A stretch of 64,000 nt of DNA, from NCBI RefSeq assembly GCF_020616555.1, contig NZ_CP085173.1:372001-436000 (forward strand), given 5' to 3'. The notes beneath the pieces were generated by a model. That model was given only the letters and a program-made list of their open reading frames with translations, was not told where the DNA came from and did not search any database. Below, piece after piece: positions 8,539-16,701 of this stretch. The stretch is from Streptomyces longhuiensis (GTDB lineage: Bacteria; Actinomycetota; Actinomycetes; Streptomycetales; Streptomycetaceae). Position numbers and translations under genes: made by a program. Within the stretch, counting starts at the first letter, position 1. The number at the start of each line of letters is the position of its first letter.

Positions 8539-8582
8539 GGGGGTGATGCTCCTGTGCGGTGGTAGGTCGGGCAGGGGACCGG

Positions 8583-8924
8583 TCAGCGGCTGATTAGGCC
8601 GACGTGGTTGCCGTCGAGATCGGTGAAGACGGCGATGCGGCTGGCGGGCGTGTCGGTCGGGGGGAGGATTCGTGCGGCGCCGAGCCGCTCGGCGCGGGCG
8701 AGAGCGCCATCGACGTCGTCGACCGGGAAGTAAGCGACGAGCCCGGTGTACGGGCTATCCGGGCCCGCCTGCCCGACCCCGCCGGTCGGTCGGCCGTCCT
8801 CGTCGCCGACCAGGGCGTAGGTGTCGTCCAGCACGTGGACCGGCCAGCCGAACAGCTCCTGGTAGAAGCGGCGGGCGCGTGGCGCTTCGGGAGTGGAGAT
8901 GTCGAACCAGGCGGCACTGCTCAT
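8583..8924 (-). CDS. VOC-family (glyoxalase/bleomycin resistance-like) protein
   Basis: A 113-residue single-domain vicinal oxygen chelate protein. It begins MSSAAWFDISTPEAPRARRF and continues FYQELFGWPVHVLDDTYALV, the usual first beta-alpha-beta module, then YFPVDDVDGALARAERLGA and FTDLDGNHVGLI at the C terminus. GAGGAG lies six bases upstream of the ATG at 8924; the longer open frame upstream is not used. It is divergent from an ECF sigma factor with a 72-base gap, which suggests shared control. The substrate cannot be told. Confidence 0.8.
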   Translation of the reverse strand: MSSAAWFDISTPEAPRARRFYQELFGWPVHVLDDTYALVGDEDGRPTGGVGQAGPDSPYTGLVAYFPVDDVDGALARAERLGAARILPPTDTPASRIAVFTDLDGNHVGLISR

Positions 8925-8996
8925 CGGGGTCTCCTCGGGGTGTCGGAAACGATGGGTCGAAGAGGTGACTCCCGGAGTGGGGCAGAATCGTCCCTC

Positions 8997-10028
8997 GTGG
9001 GCGAGGAAATTTCGGCGGGATCCGCGACGGGCGACCTGGCCAGGGCGCGCGAGGGGGACGACGCCGCGTTCACCCGCCTGGTGGCGCCGCTGCGCCGGGA
9101 GCTGCACGCGCACTGCTACAGGATGCTCGGGTCGACCCACGATGCGGACGATGCACTGCAGGAGGCGCTGCTGCGGGCCTGGCGGGGCCTGGACCGCTTC
9201 GAGGGGCGTAGTTCACTGCGCGCCTGGCTGTACACCGTGGCCACCCGCACCTGCCTGGACGCCGTCGACCGGCGCGGCAGGCGGGCGATGCCCATCGACC
9301 TCGGCCCGGCCAGCGACCACGCGGTGGTCGATGCCACCCCGCTGACCGAGGTCGCCTGGCTGGGCCCCTACCTCGACGCGGGCCTGCCCGCCGGCCCGGC
9401 CGGACCGGCCGCGCGGTACGAGCAGCGCGAGGCCGTCGAACTCGCCTTCGTCGCGGCGATGCAGCACCTGTCAGGCAACCAGCGGGCCGCGCTGCTCCTG
9501 TTCGACGTGCTCGGCTTCTCCGCCGCCGAGATCGCCACCATGATGGACACCTCCACCACCTCGGTGAACTCCGCTCTGGCCCGCGCCCGTCGGCTGCTCG
9601 CCGAGCGGGTCCCGGCGCGCTCGCAGCAGCAGACCCTGCGCAAGCTCGGCGACGCCCGGGTCCGCGAGACCGTCACCGCCTTCGCCACCGCCCTGGAAGG
9701 CGGCGACGCCGACGCCATGGTCGCCCTGCTCACCGAGGACGTCGCCTGGTCGATGCCGCCGCTGGCCCAGTGGTACCGGGGCCGGGCCGCCGTCATGGAC
9801 TTCGCCGTTGAGGTCCCGCTCACCCGCTGCCCGAGCTGGCGTTACCACCTCACTTCGGCGAACGGCCAACCGGCAGTGGCCTTCTACGTGGGCGCGAGCC
9901 GGTCGGCCCCGCACCTCGCGTGGTCGATCACGGTGCTGACCCTGCGCGGCGAGCTCGTCGAAGGCCTCACCTCGTTCCTAGGCGCGGAGCACGTCCAGCG
10001 GTTCGGGCTGCAGACGGAGTGGGCTTGA
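8997..10028 (+). CDS. ECF-type sigma factor with C-terminal SnoaL-like domain
   Basis: A 343-residue RNA polymerase sigma factor. Region 2 is DALQEALLRAWRGLDRFEG and TVATRTCLDAVDRRGRR. Region 4 is LSGNQRAALLLFDVLGFSAA followed by MMDTSTTSVNSALARARRLL. Residues from about 215 form a SnoaL-like domain (VTAFATALEGGDADAMVALL, DVAWSMPPLAQWYRGR). The linker WLGPYLDAGLPAG...ARYEQREAVELAFVAA fits the TIGR02960-type group. No anti-sigma gene is adjacent; in such proteins the tail domain is thought to do the regulating. The start is the GTG at 8997 with no clear ribosome-binding site, so the mRNA may be leaderless. Confidence 0.85.
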   Translation: MGEEISAGSATGDLARAREGDDAAFTRLVAPLRRELHAHCYRMLGSTHDADDALQEALLRAWRGLDRFEGRSSLRAWLYTVATRTCLDAVDRRGRRAMPIDLGPASDHAVVDATPLTEVAWLGPYLDAGLPAGPAGPAARYEQREAVELAFVAAMQHLSGNQRAALLLFDVLGFSAAEIATMMDTSTTSVNSALARARRLLAERVPARSQQQTLRKLGDARVRETVTAFATALEGGDADAMVALLTEDVAWSMPPLAQWYRGRAAVMDFAVEVPLTRCPSWRYHLTSANGQPAVAFYVGASRSAPHLAWSITVLTLRGELVEGLTSFLGAEHVQRFGLQTEWA

Positions 10029-10325
10029 GTCAACGTCAGCCCCTGAGGCCCCAGAGTGTGGCTACGGCCGGGGCCATTGACCATGGAGGCCAGACGACGG
10101 CGTTTCCCATTCTGAAACGATCAGTTAGTCGGCTCCGGTCTCGGCGACTGCTGGTCACCACATCCCAGTGGCAAGCCCCGGCAGTCGACCGACGACGGGG
10201 GCGCCTTTCCCGTCTGTTGCACGCGAGTGGTGTGCCGGTCCAGGATGGCCCGAAGCCTGTCGAGGTCCCCGGCTCGAGAACCCTGACCATGCCGCGCAGC
10301 AGATCCGACGCAGGAACGGAATCGA

Positions 10326-11006
10326 ATGTGTCCCCTTGAGCGCATCACGGAGCTCTGTCCCCCTCCCACCCCCCACCAGCAGCCGGTGGATTGGGCACAG
10401 GTCGAGTCCGCTCTGGACACCCCCCTGCCCGACGACTACAAAAAACTCACCGCCACGTACGACCCTGGCTGCTTCGCCGACTACCTCTGGGTCTACGACC
10501 CCCGGCACACCTCGGTCCACGTCAACCTGACAGGCTCCGCAAGTGACCAGCTCCGGGAGCGGATGCGATCCGATCACGCTCAGGGCATCTGCCCGGCTCC
10601 CGTGGATCCCACGCTCCTGCTTCCCTGCGGTGGCACAGACAACGGTGAGCGGCTGTTCTGGGTGACCGATCCTCGGAGCCGACCGGATACCTGGACAATT
10701 GCCGTCAACGAAGCACGCGGGCCTCGCTGGTTCACGTTCGCCGGAAACCTGACGCAGTTCCTGGCTTCTGTGTTGAGCGGAGAAACGGCGGTTCCGCAGT
10801 TCCCGAAGGATCTCCTGGCAGGGGGCATCAGCTTCGAACCGTCGGACCTCGACCAGTGGTATCCGCCGGTGCCGTCGGTGCCGCCGCCCTCCGACCCGGA
10901 GAGAATCCGCGAGTGGGGCCGTGCGAACGGCTTCAGCGTCCCCCTGCGTGGACGCATCCCAGCAAAGGTGCGGCAGGCCTGGGAGCAGGCCAACGAGGGT
11001 GACTGA
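10326..11006 (+). CDS. SUKH (SMI1/KNR4) protein fused to an Lsr2-type DNA-binding domain
   Basis: 226 residues. The N-terminal part is SUKH-like: VDWAQVESALDTPLPDDYKK with the LP.DYK motif, a LLPCGGTDNGERLFWVTD strand pair, and FAGNLTQFLASVLSGE. The last 37 residues (ERIREWGRANGFSVPLRGRI, then PAKVRQAWEQAN) match the C-terminal domain of Lsr2, the xenogeneic silencer, including the RGR segment that inserts into the AT-rich minor groove. Lsr2's N-terminal oligomerisation domain is absent. It may therefore be an immunity-type protein that is tethered to DNA or binds Lsr2 target sites. No toxin gene is next to it. Confidence 0.75.
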   Translation: MCPLERITELCPPPTPHQQPVDWAQVESALDTPLPDDYKKLTATYDPGCFADYLWVYDPRHTSVHVNLTGSASDQLRERMRSDHAQGICPAPVDPTLLLPCGGTDNGERLFWVTDPRSRPDTWTIAVNEARGPRWFTFAGNLTQFLASVLSGETAVPQFPKDLLAGGISFEPSDLDQWYPPVPSVPPPSDPERIREWGRANGFSVPLRGRIPAKVRQAWEQANEGD

Positions 11007-11171
11007 ACCCGTCACCGTCGGGGCTGCTGACCTTCGTCAGCGAGCGCAGCCACGTCGCAGGACCGGTCGTGCGCCCACCCTCAACGGCTCCGGCATCGAC
11101 GGCGGCTGGTGGGCGCGGACGGCGGGCGCCCCGTCCGTTTGATCGACGACGTGCGGAGCTACTGGAGATCT

Positions 11172-11344
11172 TTAGGCCGGGCAGTGATCATCGCACCGCT
11201 CCAACCGGACGAAGACGCCCGTCATCTGACGCTTGACGGTACGCATCGGGTCCTCGGGTTCGTTGGGCAGGATCTCGCCCTGGTCGGCCATGAAGGCGCG
11301 GCCCACGCACTGCCAGGTCTACGCGAGCGCTGCCTCGTGAATGA
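11172..11344 (-). pseudogene. Serine recombinase fragment
   Basis: The minus strand reads GRAFMADQGEILPNEPEDPM, then RTVKRQMTGVFVRLERCDDH and a TAA stop. The E(I/V)LPN.PEDP.RT..RQ..G.F..LER segment is a well-known stretch of the resolvase/invertase catalytic domain. An in-frame TAG precedes it and the rest is missing. It is a small relic of an integrase, resolvase or IS. Confidence 0.5.
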
Positions 11345-11523
11345 CGAGCTCGCGCGCGAGTCGGTCGAGGTTCGGCCTGTCCGCAGCCTGATGATCGCCC
11401 AGCCCTCAGCGCACCAAAGAGTGGTGTGGGGCGGGCTGTAGACCACCAGCCCGCCCCACGATTGTCGTCCTGGCTGCCGAAGCCACGGGGCACGCGCCGC
11501 CGCGGTGTTCGGCTCAGGTGCCT

Positions 11524-11991
11524 CTAGCGGCGGTAGTGGTGGCGGCCCCAGGAAGCGTCGTCGACGAAGCGGTCACGGTCGTTGCGCAGGGTCGCGGTGT
11601 CGGAACGGTTGTCCCACACGTAGGCCCGGCGGTCCTGGTAGACGTCGCGGCGGGAGTCGTAGCCGATACCGGTGTGGACGCGGACCGTGGCACGGCCGGC
11701 GAGCCGGTAGTGCTCGAAGGTGTAGGTGTGGCCGTCCTCGTCCGCCAGGGTCCAGCCGTCAAGGTTCACGCTGCGGCGCGTGTTGTTGGTGATCTCCACC
11801 CACTCCTGGTTCAGGGAGCGGTTGGAACGGTTGTCCCATCCCGGGGAGTCGTACTGCACGCGGCTGATCTCGACGCTCCGCCACTGCGCGCCGTGATCGG
11901 CGGCGGACGCGGGCACCGCGATCACCGCGGTGACAGCCGCGGCACTCAGCGCGGCAGCAGTCAGACGGCGAGCGGACATGGAAACGGTCAC
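11524..11991 (-). CDS. Secreted lamin-tail-domain protein
   Basis: A 155-residue exported protein. A signal peptide (MSARRLTAAALSAAAVTAVI, ending AVPASAAD) precedes a lamin tail domain: VEISRVQYDSPG, then LNQEWVEITNNTRRSVNLDG and WTLADEDGHTYTFEHYRLAG, with the C-terminal VWDNRSDTATLRND. These Ig-like domains are common in extracellular proteins of actinobacteria and probably mediate binding. The GTG at 11991 is chosen because AGGGAG lies five bases upstream; an ATG nine bases further in is possible. The gene stands alone. Confidence 0.85.
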   Translation of the reverse strand: MTVSMSARRLTAAALSAAAVTAVIAVPASAADHGAQWRSVEISRVQYDSPGWDNRSNRSLNQEWVEITNNTRRSVNLDGWTLADEDGHTYTFEHYRLAGRATVRVHTGIGYDSRRDVYQDRRAYVWDNRSDTATLRNDRDRFVDDASWGRHHYRR

Positions 11992-12563
11992 AGGATCTCC
12001 CTGCATCGTGCGGGCACCAGCCCGGCAGCCCCCCAAGAGCGGCCGGGGTGGTGCGGTGTTCGGGTGGCGGCCGGTCGGCCGCACACGCGCACCTTGCTCA
12101 CTCCGCCGGCGCGCCACGGACGCAACGCGGCGCACGTTGCCGTTTGCCTACATCACCGTGACAGTCGCCTGTAACATCCATCTATGTCTCCTATGTGTGG
12201 AATTGATAGACCGGCAGGATCGCTGCCTTTGCTGTGACTGGCCGGCGCGTTCCACCCAGCAAGCCCGGCGGCTGGGCGAGCGGACAGCCGTCACCCGAAA
12301 GTGAGTAACAGCGCCACTGCCCGGTCTCGGCAACAGCTGGACCGGGCCGCACCGGCCCACTGCAGGAAGCAGACGTGAAGAGACCCCGCGCCGCAGAACT
12401 CGGCACGGGGTCTTCACGGAGCGCTGGGCAGGTCCTGCACCTGCATCTCCCCGCAGGAAGCGGGACGTCTTTCCTTGAACCACCAACGCATAGCCTGCCG
12501 ACAGGACGCCCGCCGACCAGATCAAGATCAACAATGCCGGGCACGGCACGCCCGGGTCGCTGG
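11992..12563. other. Intergenic region with a terminator-like hairpin
   Basis: No domain is recognisable in any frame. The stretch 11992-12180 should hold the promoter of the lamin-tail gene. A hairpin lies at 12375-12417. Confidence 0.45.
12375..12417. terminator. Hairpin, possible terminator
   Basis: GTGAAGAGACCCCG at 12375-12388 pairs with CGGGGTCTTCAC at 12406-12417 with a two-base bulge. The loop contains a further GCCG/CGGC pairing. Confidence 0.5.
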
Positions 12564-13250
12564 TCAGAGCGCCGTGCAGGCCCTGGGCGCCAGGCGAGCG
12601 AGACGATGTAGCGGTGTCAGGTAGGGCGGTTGATCCAACAGACGGCGGTGAGATATCCGATCGTGGCAGGGCGTTTTCGCACTCAAGGCCGCAGTTACTG
12701 CAGCGCAGCTGGGACCCCTACAGCGGTGGGGCCTCGAAGACGCATGGCCTTCGGGGCCCCACCGCTGTGGTCGAACTGCTGGGTCGGGCATGCGGCCCAT
12801 TGCGTGGCCCATGCCCCAGGCGTGGGCGTTGCCGCTCATGCCTGTGTCGCCGGTGCGGCTGGACTTGGCCGAGGTGGCCGTGGCCTTGTCGGAGTCGTGC
12901 TTCCAGCCCCGGTGCTGGCCGTGGCCCCAGGACGAACCGCGGCTCTGGCCCCAGGTGCCGTGGTGGCCGAGCTGGTGGTGACCCCAGCAGTTGTCGCGTC
13001 CGCCGCGGTGGCCGCGCTCGCCACCGGTCAGGAGGTTGATGTGGCTGGCCTTGTTGCCGTCGGTCGCGCCCGAGTTGCCGCTCGAGCCGGTGTTCCCGTT
13101 CGTGGCCTTGGTGTCGGATGTGGCCTTGCCGCCGTTGCCGCCCCGGCCGGTGTCACCAGATGCGGCGCCGGTGGTGTTGCGCGCGAGGGCGCCGGCCTTG
13201 CTGTCACCGCTGCTCCGGCTCCAGCTCCAGATGTGGTGGGCGGACTTCAT
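12564..13250 (-). pseudogene. Gly/Ser/Asn/His-rich protein gene, probably decayed
   Basis: The minus frame has a strikingly biased composition: GGNGGKATSDTKATNGNTGS, then NLLTGGERGHRGG and HHQLGHHGTWGQSRGSSWGH. This resembles Gly/Asn-rich secreted surface proteins of Streptomyces. The same bias continues upstream of the ATG at 13250 (WNNSPTGGGNGARGG), but a TGA near 13380 closes the frame and no signal peptide is in frame. The 5' end thus looks lost or shifted. Downstream of about 12790 the frame runs into a strong hairpin at 12720-12768, so the true end is unclear. Confidence 0.4.
12720..12768. terminator. Strong hairpin, 14-bp perfect stem
   Basis: ACAGCGGTGGGGCC at 12720-12733 pairs perfectly with GGCCCCACCGCTGT at 12755-12768. 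It probably ended the transcript of the Gly-rich gene reading leftward. Confidence 0.75.
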
Positions 13251-13647
13251 CGCGTGCGCGGCAGCGGTGCTGGAGCCCGTGGTGCGGGCATTGCCGGAGT
13301 CGCCGCCGCGGGCGCCGTTGCCGCCCCCGGTCGGCGAGTTGTTCCAGGCTGGGGCTTGCGGTGAGCGTCCGCGTCGGCAGTCTCAGCCGACGTCGCCTGG
13401 CGTTCGGGTCCATACGCGCAATGACCGGCTTGAGCTTTGCAGCATCCGACGGGCGGCATGCCAGAATCGCGGAAGGTGCTGGTGTCGCTCCGCCTAGCAC
13501 CAGCACCTACTGCGCCGGGGCTGGACGGCCGGACCTGGCCCGCTGGCGTGGCGGCACCCGCCGACGGAGCCGGAACGGTTCGTACATACGCCGATACCGA
13601 TCAGCGCGGCGGACTCGATCTTCCGTTGAGCTCTCCAGGCCGTCGAT

Positions 13648-14280
13648 TCAGGGGCTGGTCGTGGTCCGGCCGAGGTAGGTGACAGGCCCGGGGTCCGGGA
13701 CGGCGATCTCGTGGAAGCCGACGCGGTTGTAAAAGGCGCGGGCCGGGGTGTTGCTGGTGACCATGGAGAGGTGGACCGCCGCGACGCCCTTGGCGTGCAG
13801 GGCGGCGAGGAAAGCGTTCATGAGCTGCCGCCCGTAGCCGTTCCGCTGGTGGGAGGGCAGCAGGTCGATGTGGAGATGGGCCGGGTAGGCCTCCAGTTCC
13901 GGGAGCACCATCCGTTCCGGGCGGTGCATCAAGTCGGTCATCACCTCGGCCGGGGTGGACGGAGGCTGTACGGGGGCGGGGTAGCGGTCCGTCAGGCCGG
14001 GGAGCCACTCGGAACGGTAGCGGGCGACGAAGGATGCGGTGTCGGCCGTACCGACGATGTAGCCGACGGCTCGTCCGCCGTCCTCCACGACGAAGGCCAG
14101 GTCCGGTTCGAGGACCACATAGGGTGCAGCAAAGATGTTCGGAAGAAACGCCGGGTCCGGGTAGAGGTGGCGGGCATCGCCGCCCTCGTGCCCGGTCCGT
14201 ACACAGATGTCGAAGAGGGCATCGCGGTCCTCGGGGCGGTACGGGCGCAGGGTGGCCTGGGAAGCCGGCGAGGGAGTCAT
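13648..14280 (-). CDS. GNAT-family N-acetyltransferase
   Basis: A 210-residue acetyl-CoA-dependent acyltransferase. TLRPYRPEDRDALFDICVRT is the usual N-terminal strand-helix. The acetyl-CoA loop is LLPSHQRNGYGRQLMNAFLA (Q.NG.G motif), and the C-terminal strand is ARAFYNRVGFHEI. The middle insert (YPAPVQPPSTPAEVMTDLMH) resembles the acetyltransferase-like domain seen with O-GlcNAcase-type proteins. The ATG at 14280 is preferred to the open frame upstream because homology starts there. The substrate is unknown and the gene is monocistronic. Confidence 0.8.
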   Translation of the reverse strand: MTPSPASQATLRPYRPEDRDALFDICVRTGHEGGDARHLYPDPAFLPNIFAAPYVVLEPDLAFVVEDGGRAVGYIVGTADTASFVARYRSEWLPGLTDRYPAPVQPPSTPAEVMTDLMHRPERMVLPELEAYPAHLHIDLLPSHQRNGYGRQLMNAFLAALHAKGVAAVHLSMVTSNTPARAFYNRVGFHEIAVPDPGPVTYLGRTTTSP

Positions 14281-14705
14281 GGCGCCGATCTTTGGGGGTG
14301 CGGGAGCGATCCCGCAACTGTGTTTCACGGGAAGACGGGCTTCTCGCGCCAACGGCCGTCAGTTGGGACCGGGTGAGGGCTGGATGACCGAGGGGCAGGA
14401 CCCGCGCGCGGGCAGACCTATGAGGGCGCGGACCGGGTGAGGGCCCGCACGCAGCCAAGCATGATCCTGGGGCGCTGACGGCGATTCGTGGAGTTTCCGC
14501 GGGTCGGCAGTGTCGGCAATCGGCGGGCGTCGACAGTCCTAATCGCGGGTTACTTGTCCCTTGTCCTTGGTGGGAGTCCGGGGCGAAATCCGCCGCTGTC
14601 GTTCGCTCTCGTGCCGTAACCGCGGCGAGGTGGGGCGGGCCAGGCGTTGATTTGCAGGGTGGGCCGGGCGCGCGTCACCCTGATAGGCGAGGGCAGGTGC
14701 TGACC

Positions 14706-15620
14706 GTGCGTACCAGCGACGAGATCTACCACCGGGTGCTCTGGGACCCGCGCCTGGACCCCGAGCGGTTCGTGATGGGGGTCGCCGAGCGCAGGGCCCC
14801 GCCGAAGCGGGTCCTGCTCGGCGACTTCGTGCCGGGCGGGGAGATCCCGTGGCATCGGGTCGTGTTCTTCGAGGCGGACGGCCAGGTCGTCTGGGACCGC
14901 GCCTCGGGCGTCGACCGGCTCGACGAGACCCTCGCCGGGCAGGTCGGTCCCGTGCCTGCCCCGGCACCCGGCGACGTCCTCGCCGTCCCATCGACGAACC
15001 GCACCGCGGTCGCCTGGCTGCCGCCGGCAAAGTTGTGGCCGCCGATCCAGCACATCCGCCGCGAACACGACCGGCAGATCCGCCGCTGGCCGCCGCACGT
15101 CAACGTGCTCTTCGGTTTCGTCCCCGAGGCCGAGTTCGCCCGGGCCCTGCCGCTGGTCGCCGCGGCGCTCGCCGAGACGCCGCCGTTCTCGGCCCGCCTG
15201 GCGGGCGTCCACTGGTTCGAACACCGCGAGGACGCCACCGTCTGGCTCGACCCGGCCGCCGCCGACCACGAGCCCTGGGCACGGCTGCGGGACTCCCTGG
15301 AGCTCCGCTTCCCGCTGTGCGGATCGCACCCGCACGGCTTCACCCCGCACCTGTCCCTCGGCCGTACCCCGGACCCGCACCTCCTCGCACGCAAGGTGGA
15401 GGCCCTCCTCGGCCCCATGACAGCCCGGGTCGACGAGCTGGTCGTGCTCTCCCGGCGCGGCGACGAGCCGATGCGGGTCCGCGCCCGCGTCCTGCTCGGC
15501 ACCGGCGACGTACGTCACCCGGAGAATCCGGCCCTTCCGGGCAACCCTCCGCCCCACCACCCGTCCCGTCAGCCGCGCATAGGCCTCGGCCGGCCCAGCC
15601 CGCACGCACCGAAGTCATGA
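14706..15620 (+). CDS. RNA repair protein: MJ1316-type end-recognition domain plus 2'-5' RNA ligase-like domain
   Basis: About 304 residues. Residues 1-75 ([20 protein letters not shown], then [20 protein letters not shown]) match the MJ1316/DUF504 domain proposed to recognise RNA cyclic phosphate ends. The C-terminal part is a 2H phosphoesterase / 2'-5' RNA ligase fold with two His motifs: PHVNVLFGF (H.N., a degenerate H.T/S.) and PHLSLGRT (HLSL). I use the GTG at 14706 because homology begins there; GAGGG lies closer to the GTG at 14697. A Pro-rich tail of about 35 residues follows the fold. A role in tRNA or RNA repair is inferred. Confidence 0.75.
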   Translation: MRTSDEIYHRVLWDPRLDPERFVMGVAERRAPPKRVLLGDFVPGGEIPWHRVVFFEADGQVVWDRASGVDRLDETLAGQVGPVPAPAPGDVLAVPSTNRTAVAWLPPAKLWPPIQHIRREHDRQIRRWPPHVNVLFGFVPEAEFARALPLVAAALAETPPFSARLAGVHWFEHREDATVWLDPAAADHEPWARLRDSLELRFPLCGSHPHGFTPHLSLGRTPDPHLLARKVEALLGPMTARVDELVVLSRRGDEPMRVRARVLLGTGDVRHPENPALPGNPPPHHPSRQPRIGLGRPSPHAPKS

Positions 15621-15647
15621 GTACGCACCCACGCCTTCTGCGGCGAC

Positions 15648-15880
15648 GTGGCCGAGAAGGCGCTCGCCGATCTTGAATGGGGCGAGCGGGCCGTCGTCGA
15701 GGCGGTGCGCCGACTCATCGAAGCTGGTGGCAGCGTTCTTCCCTCACCGTCGGCCGAACCGCTGACCAGCGAAGACGCACCTCCTTTGCGCCTGGTGTCC
15801 GAGGCGGAAGTCCGGGGCCGTCTCGTCCAGGGCCACGGCCGGCGAGCGCGGGTCGCCCTACGGGGAGCGGACACTGAGCA
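15648..15880 (+). other. Open frame, possible gene fragment
   Basis: The frame reads AEKALADLEWGERAVVEAVR, then RLIEAGGSVLPS. It looks protein-like (alternating acidic and hydrophobic helix) but I recognise no family and it has no clear end before the next gene. It may be a remnant. Confidence 0.25.
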
Positions 15881-15930
15881 TGTTCCGGCGGTCACGAGAC
15901 AGCCTGCTACCACCCTGCTACCTTGTGGAT

Positions 15931-16197
15931 GTGAGCAACGACCGGAAGCAGACCCAGGTGCGGCTCGCCCCCGACGTGCTGGCCGCAGGCAAGGAAGCAG
16001 CCGCCGCCCGCGGCCTCGACTTCAACCGCTACGTGGAACGTCTCATCGACGAGGACACCACCGGAGCCCGCGCCGCCGGCATGGCCGCCGTCCAGGACCT
16101 TCTCGACCGCCACGGCGACTTCCTCGACAGTCTCGAGCGCGACCTCGACCAGGGCCACATTCGCTCGCAGAACACTGCGCGGGACGCCGCTGCGTGA
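15931..16197 (+). CDS. Ribbon-helix-helix antitoxin-like protein
   Basis: An 88-residue protein. The N-terminal half KQTQVRLAPDVLAAGKEAAA followed by RGLDFNRYVERLIDED is a ribbon-helix-helix DNA-binding unit. The acidic helical C terminus (AVQDLLDRHGDFLDSLERDL) would bind the toxin. The stop overlaps the next gene's GTG (GTGA at 16194-16197), so the two are coupled, with the antitoxin first as usual. The start is the GTG at 15931. It probably represses its own promoter. Confidence 0.75.
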   Translation: MSNDRKQTQVRLAPDVLAAGKEAAAARGLDFNRYVERLIDEDTTGARAAGMAAVQDLLDRHGDFLDSLERDLDQGHIRSQNTARDAAA

Positions 16198-16568
16198 GCA
16201 TGTCTCTTCAGGTCGACCTGTCCTGGATCCTCGAAGTCACCCAGCGTGCCGGACGCCACGACCCGGCTCCCGACGATTTCGGAGTGCCCGTCGCGGCCGT
16301 GGAACGCCACCGTGCCGAACTCCTCGAACAGCCCGTCTACGGCGGACCGTTCGCTCGGGCCGCCGCACTCGTGCACACACTCGGCCGCTGCCGCTGGCTC
16401 GAACAGTCCAACCTGACCGTGGCATGCGCCGTCGCCGTCATGTACCTCACGGCCAGTGGGATTCCCGTCGATCCAGACCGTGACCAACTCACCGCACTCG
16501 CACACGAGTTGTACGACCCGCGCTGCACCGCCACTCGCATCGCCGAACAGCTCCGCACCTGGCGATAG
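16194..16568 (+). CDS. Doc-like toxin (Fic/Doc-related, motif missing)
   Basis: A 124-residue all-helical protein: SLQVDLSWILEVTQRAG, VYGGPFARAAALVHTLGRCR, then NLTVACAVAVMYLTASGIPV. This matches the streptomycete group annotated as Fic-family toxin component of a toxin-antitoxin system. Doc toxins phosphorylate EF-Tu, but the canonical Fic/Doc motif (HxFx[D/A]GNKR) cannot be found; the equivalent helix is LEQSNLTVACAVAVMYL. Activity is therefore uncertain. It is translationally coupled to the antitoxin. Confidence 0.7.
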   Translation: MSMSLQVDLSWILEVTQRAGRHDPAPDDFGVPVAAVERHRAELLEQPVYGGPFARAAALVHTLGRCRWLEQSNLTVACAVAVMYLTASGIPVDPDRDQLTALAHELYDPRCTATRIAEQLRTWR

Positions 16569-16701
16569 AACGCCGCGACGAACATGAAGTCGCTGGAAGG
16601 TCTGGCGCAGGCCGCGCATCCTGCCCGGCGCCATTGCCTACGCCGCACTCCGTCTCTTCGGTTCGGCACGTCGCCTGGGAGCGGGGCCCGCCGAAGCCGG
16701 A

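Noticed and set aside
12630..13364. Ala/Val-rich plus-strand frame opposite the Gly-rich gene
   Set aside because: The plus frame is a low-complexity Ala/Val/Gly run, whereas the minus frame shows the residue bias of a known type of surface protein.
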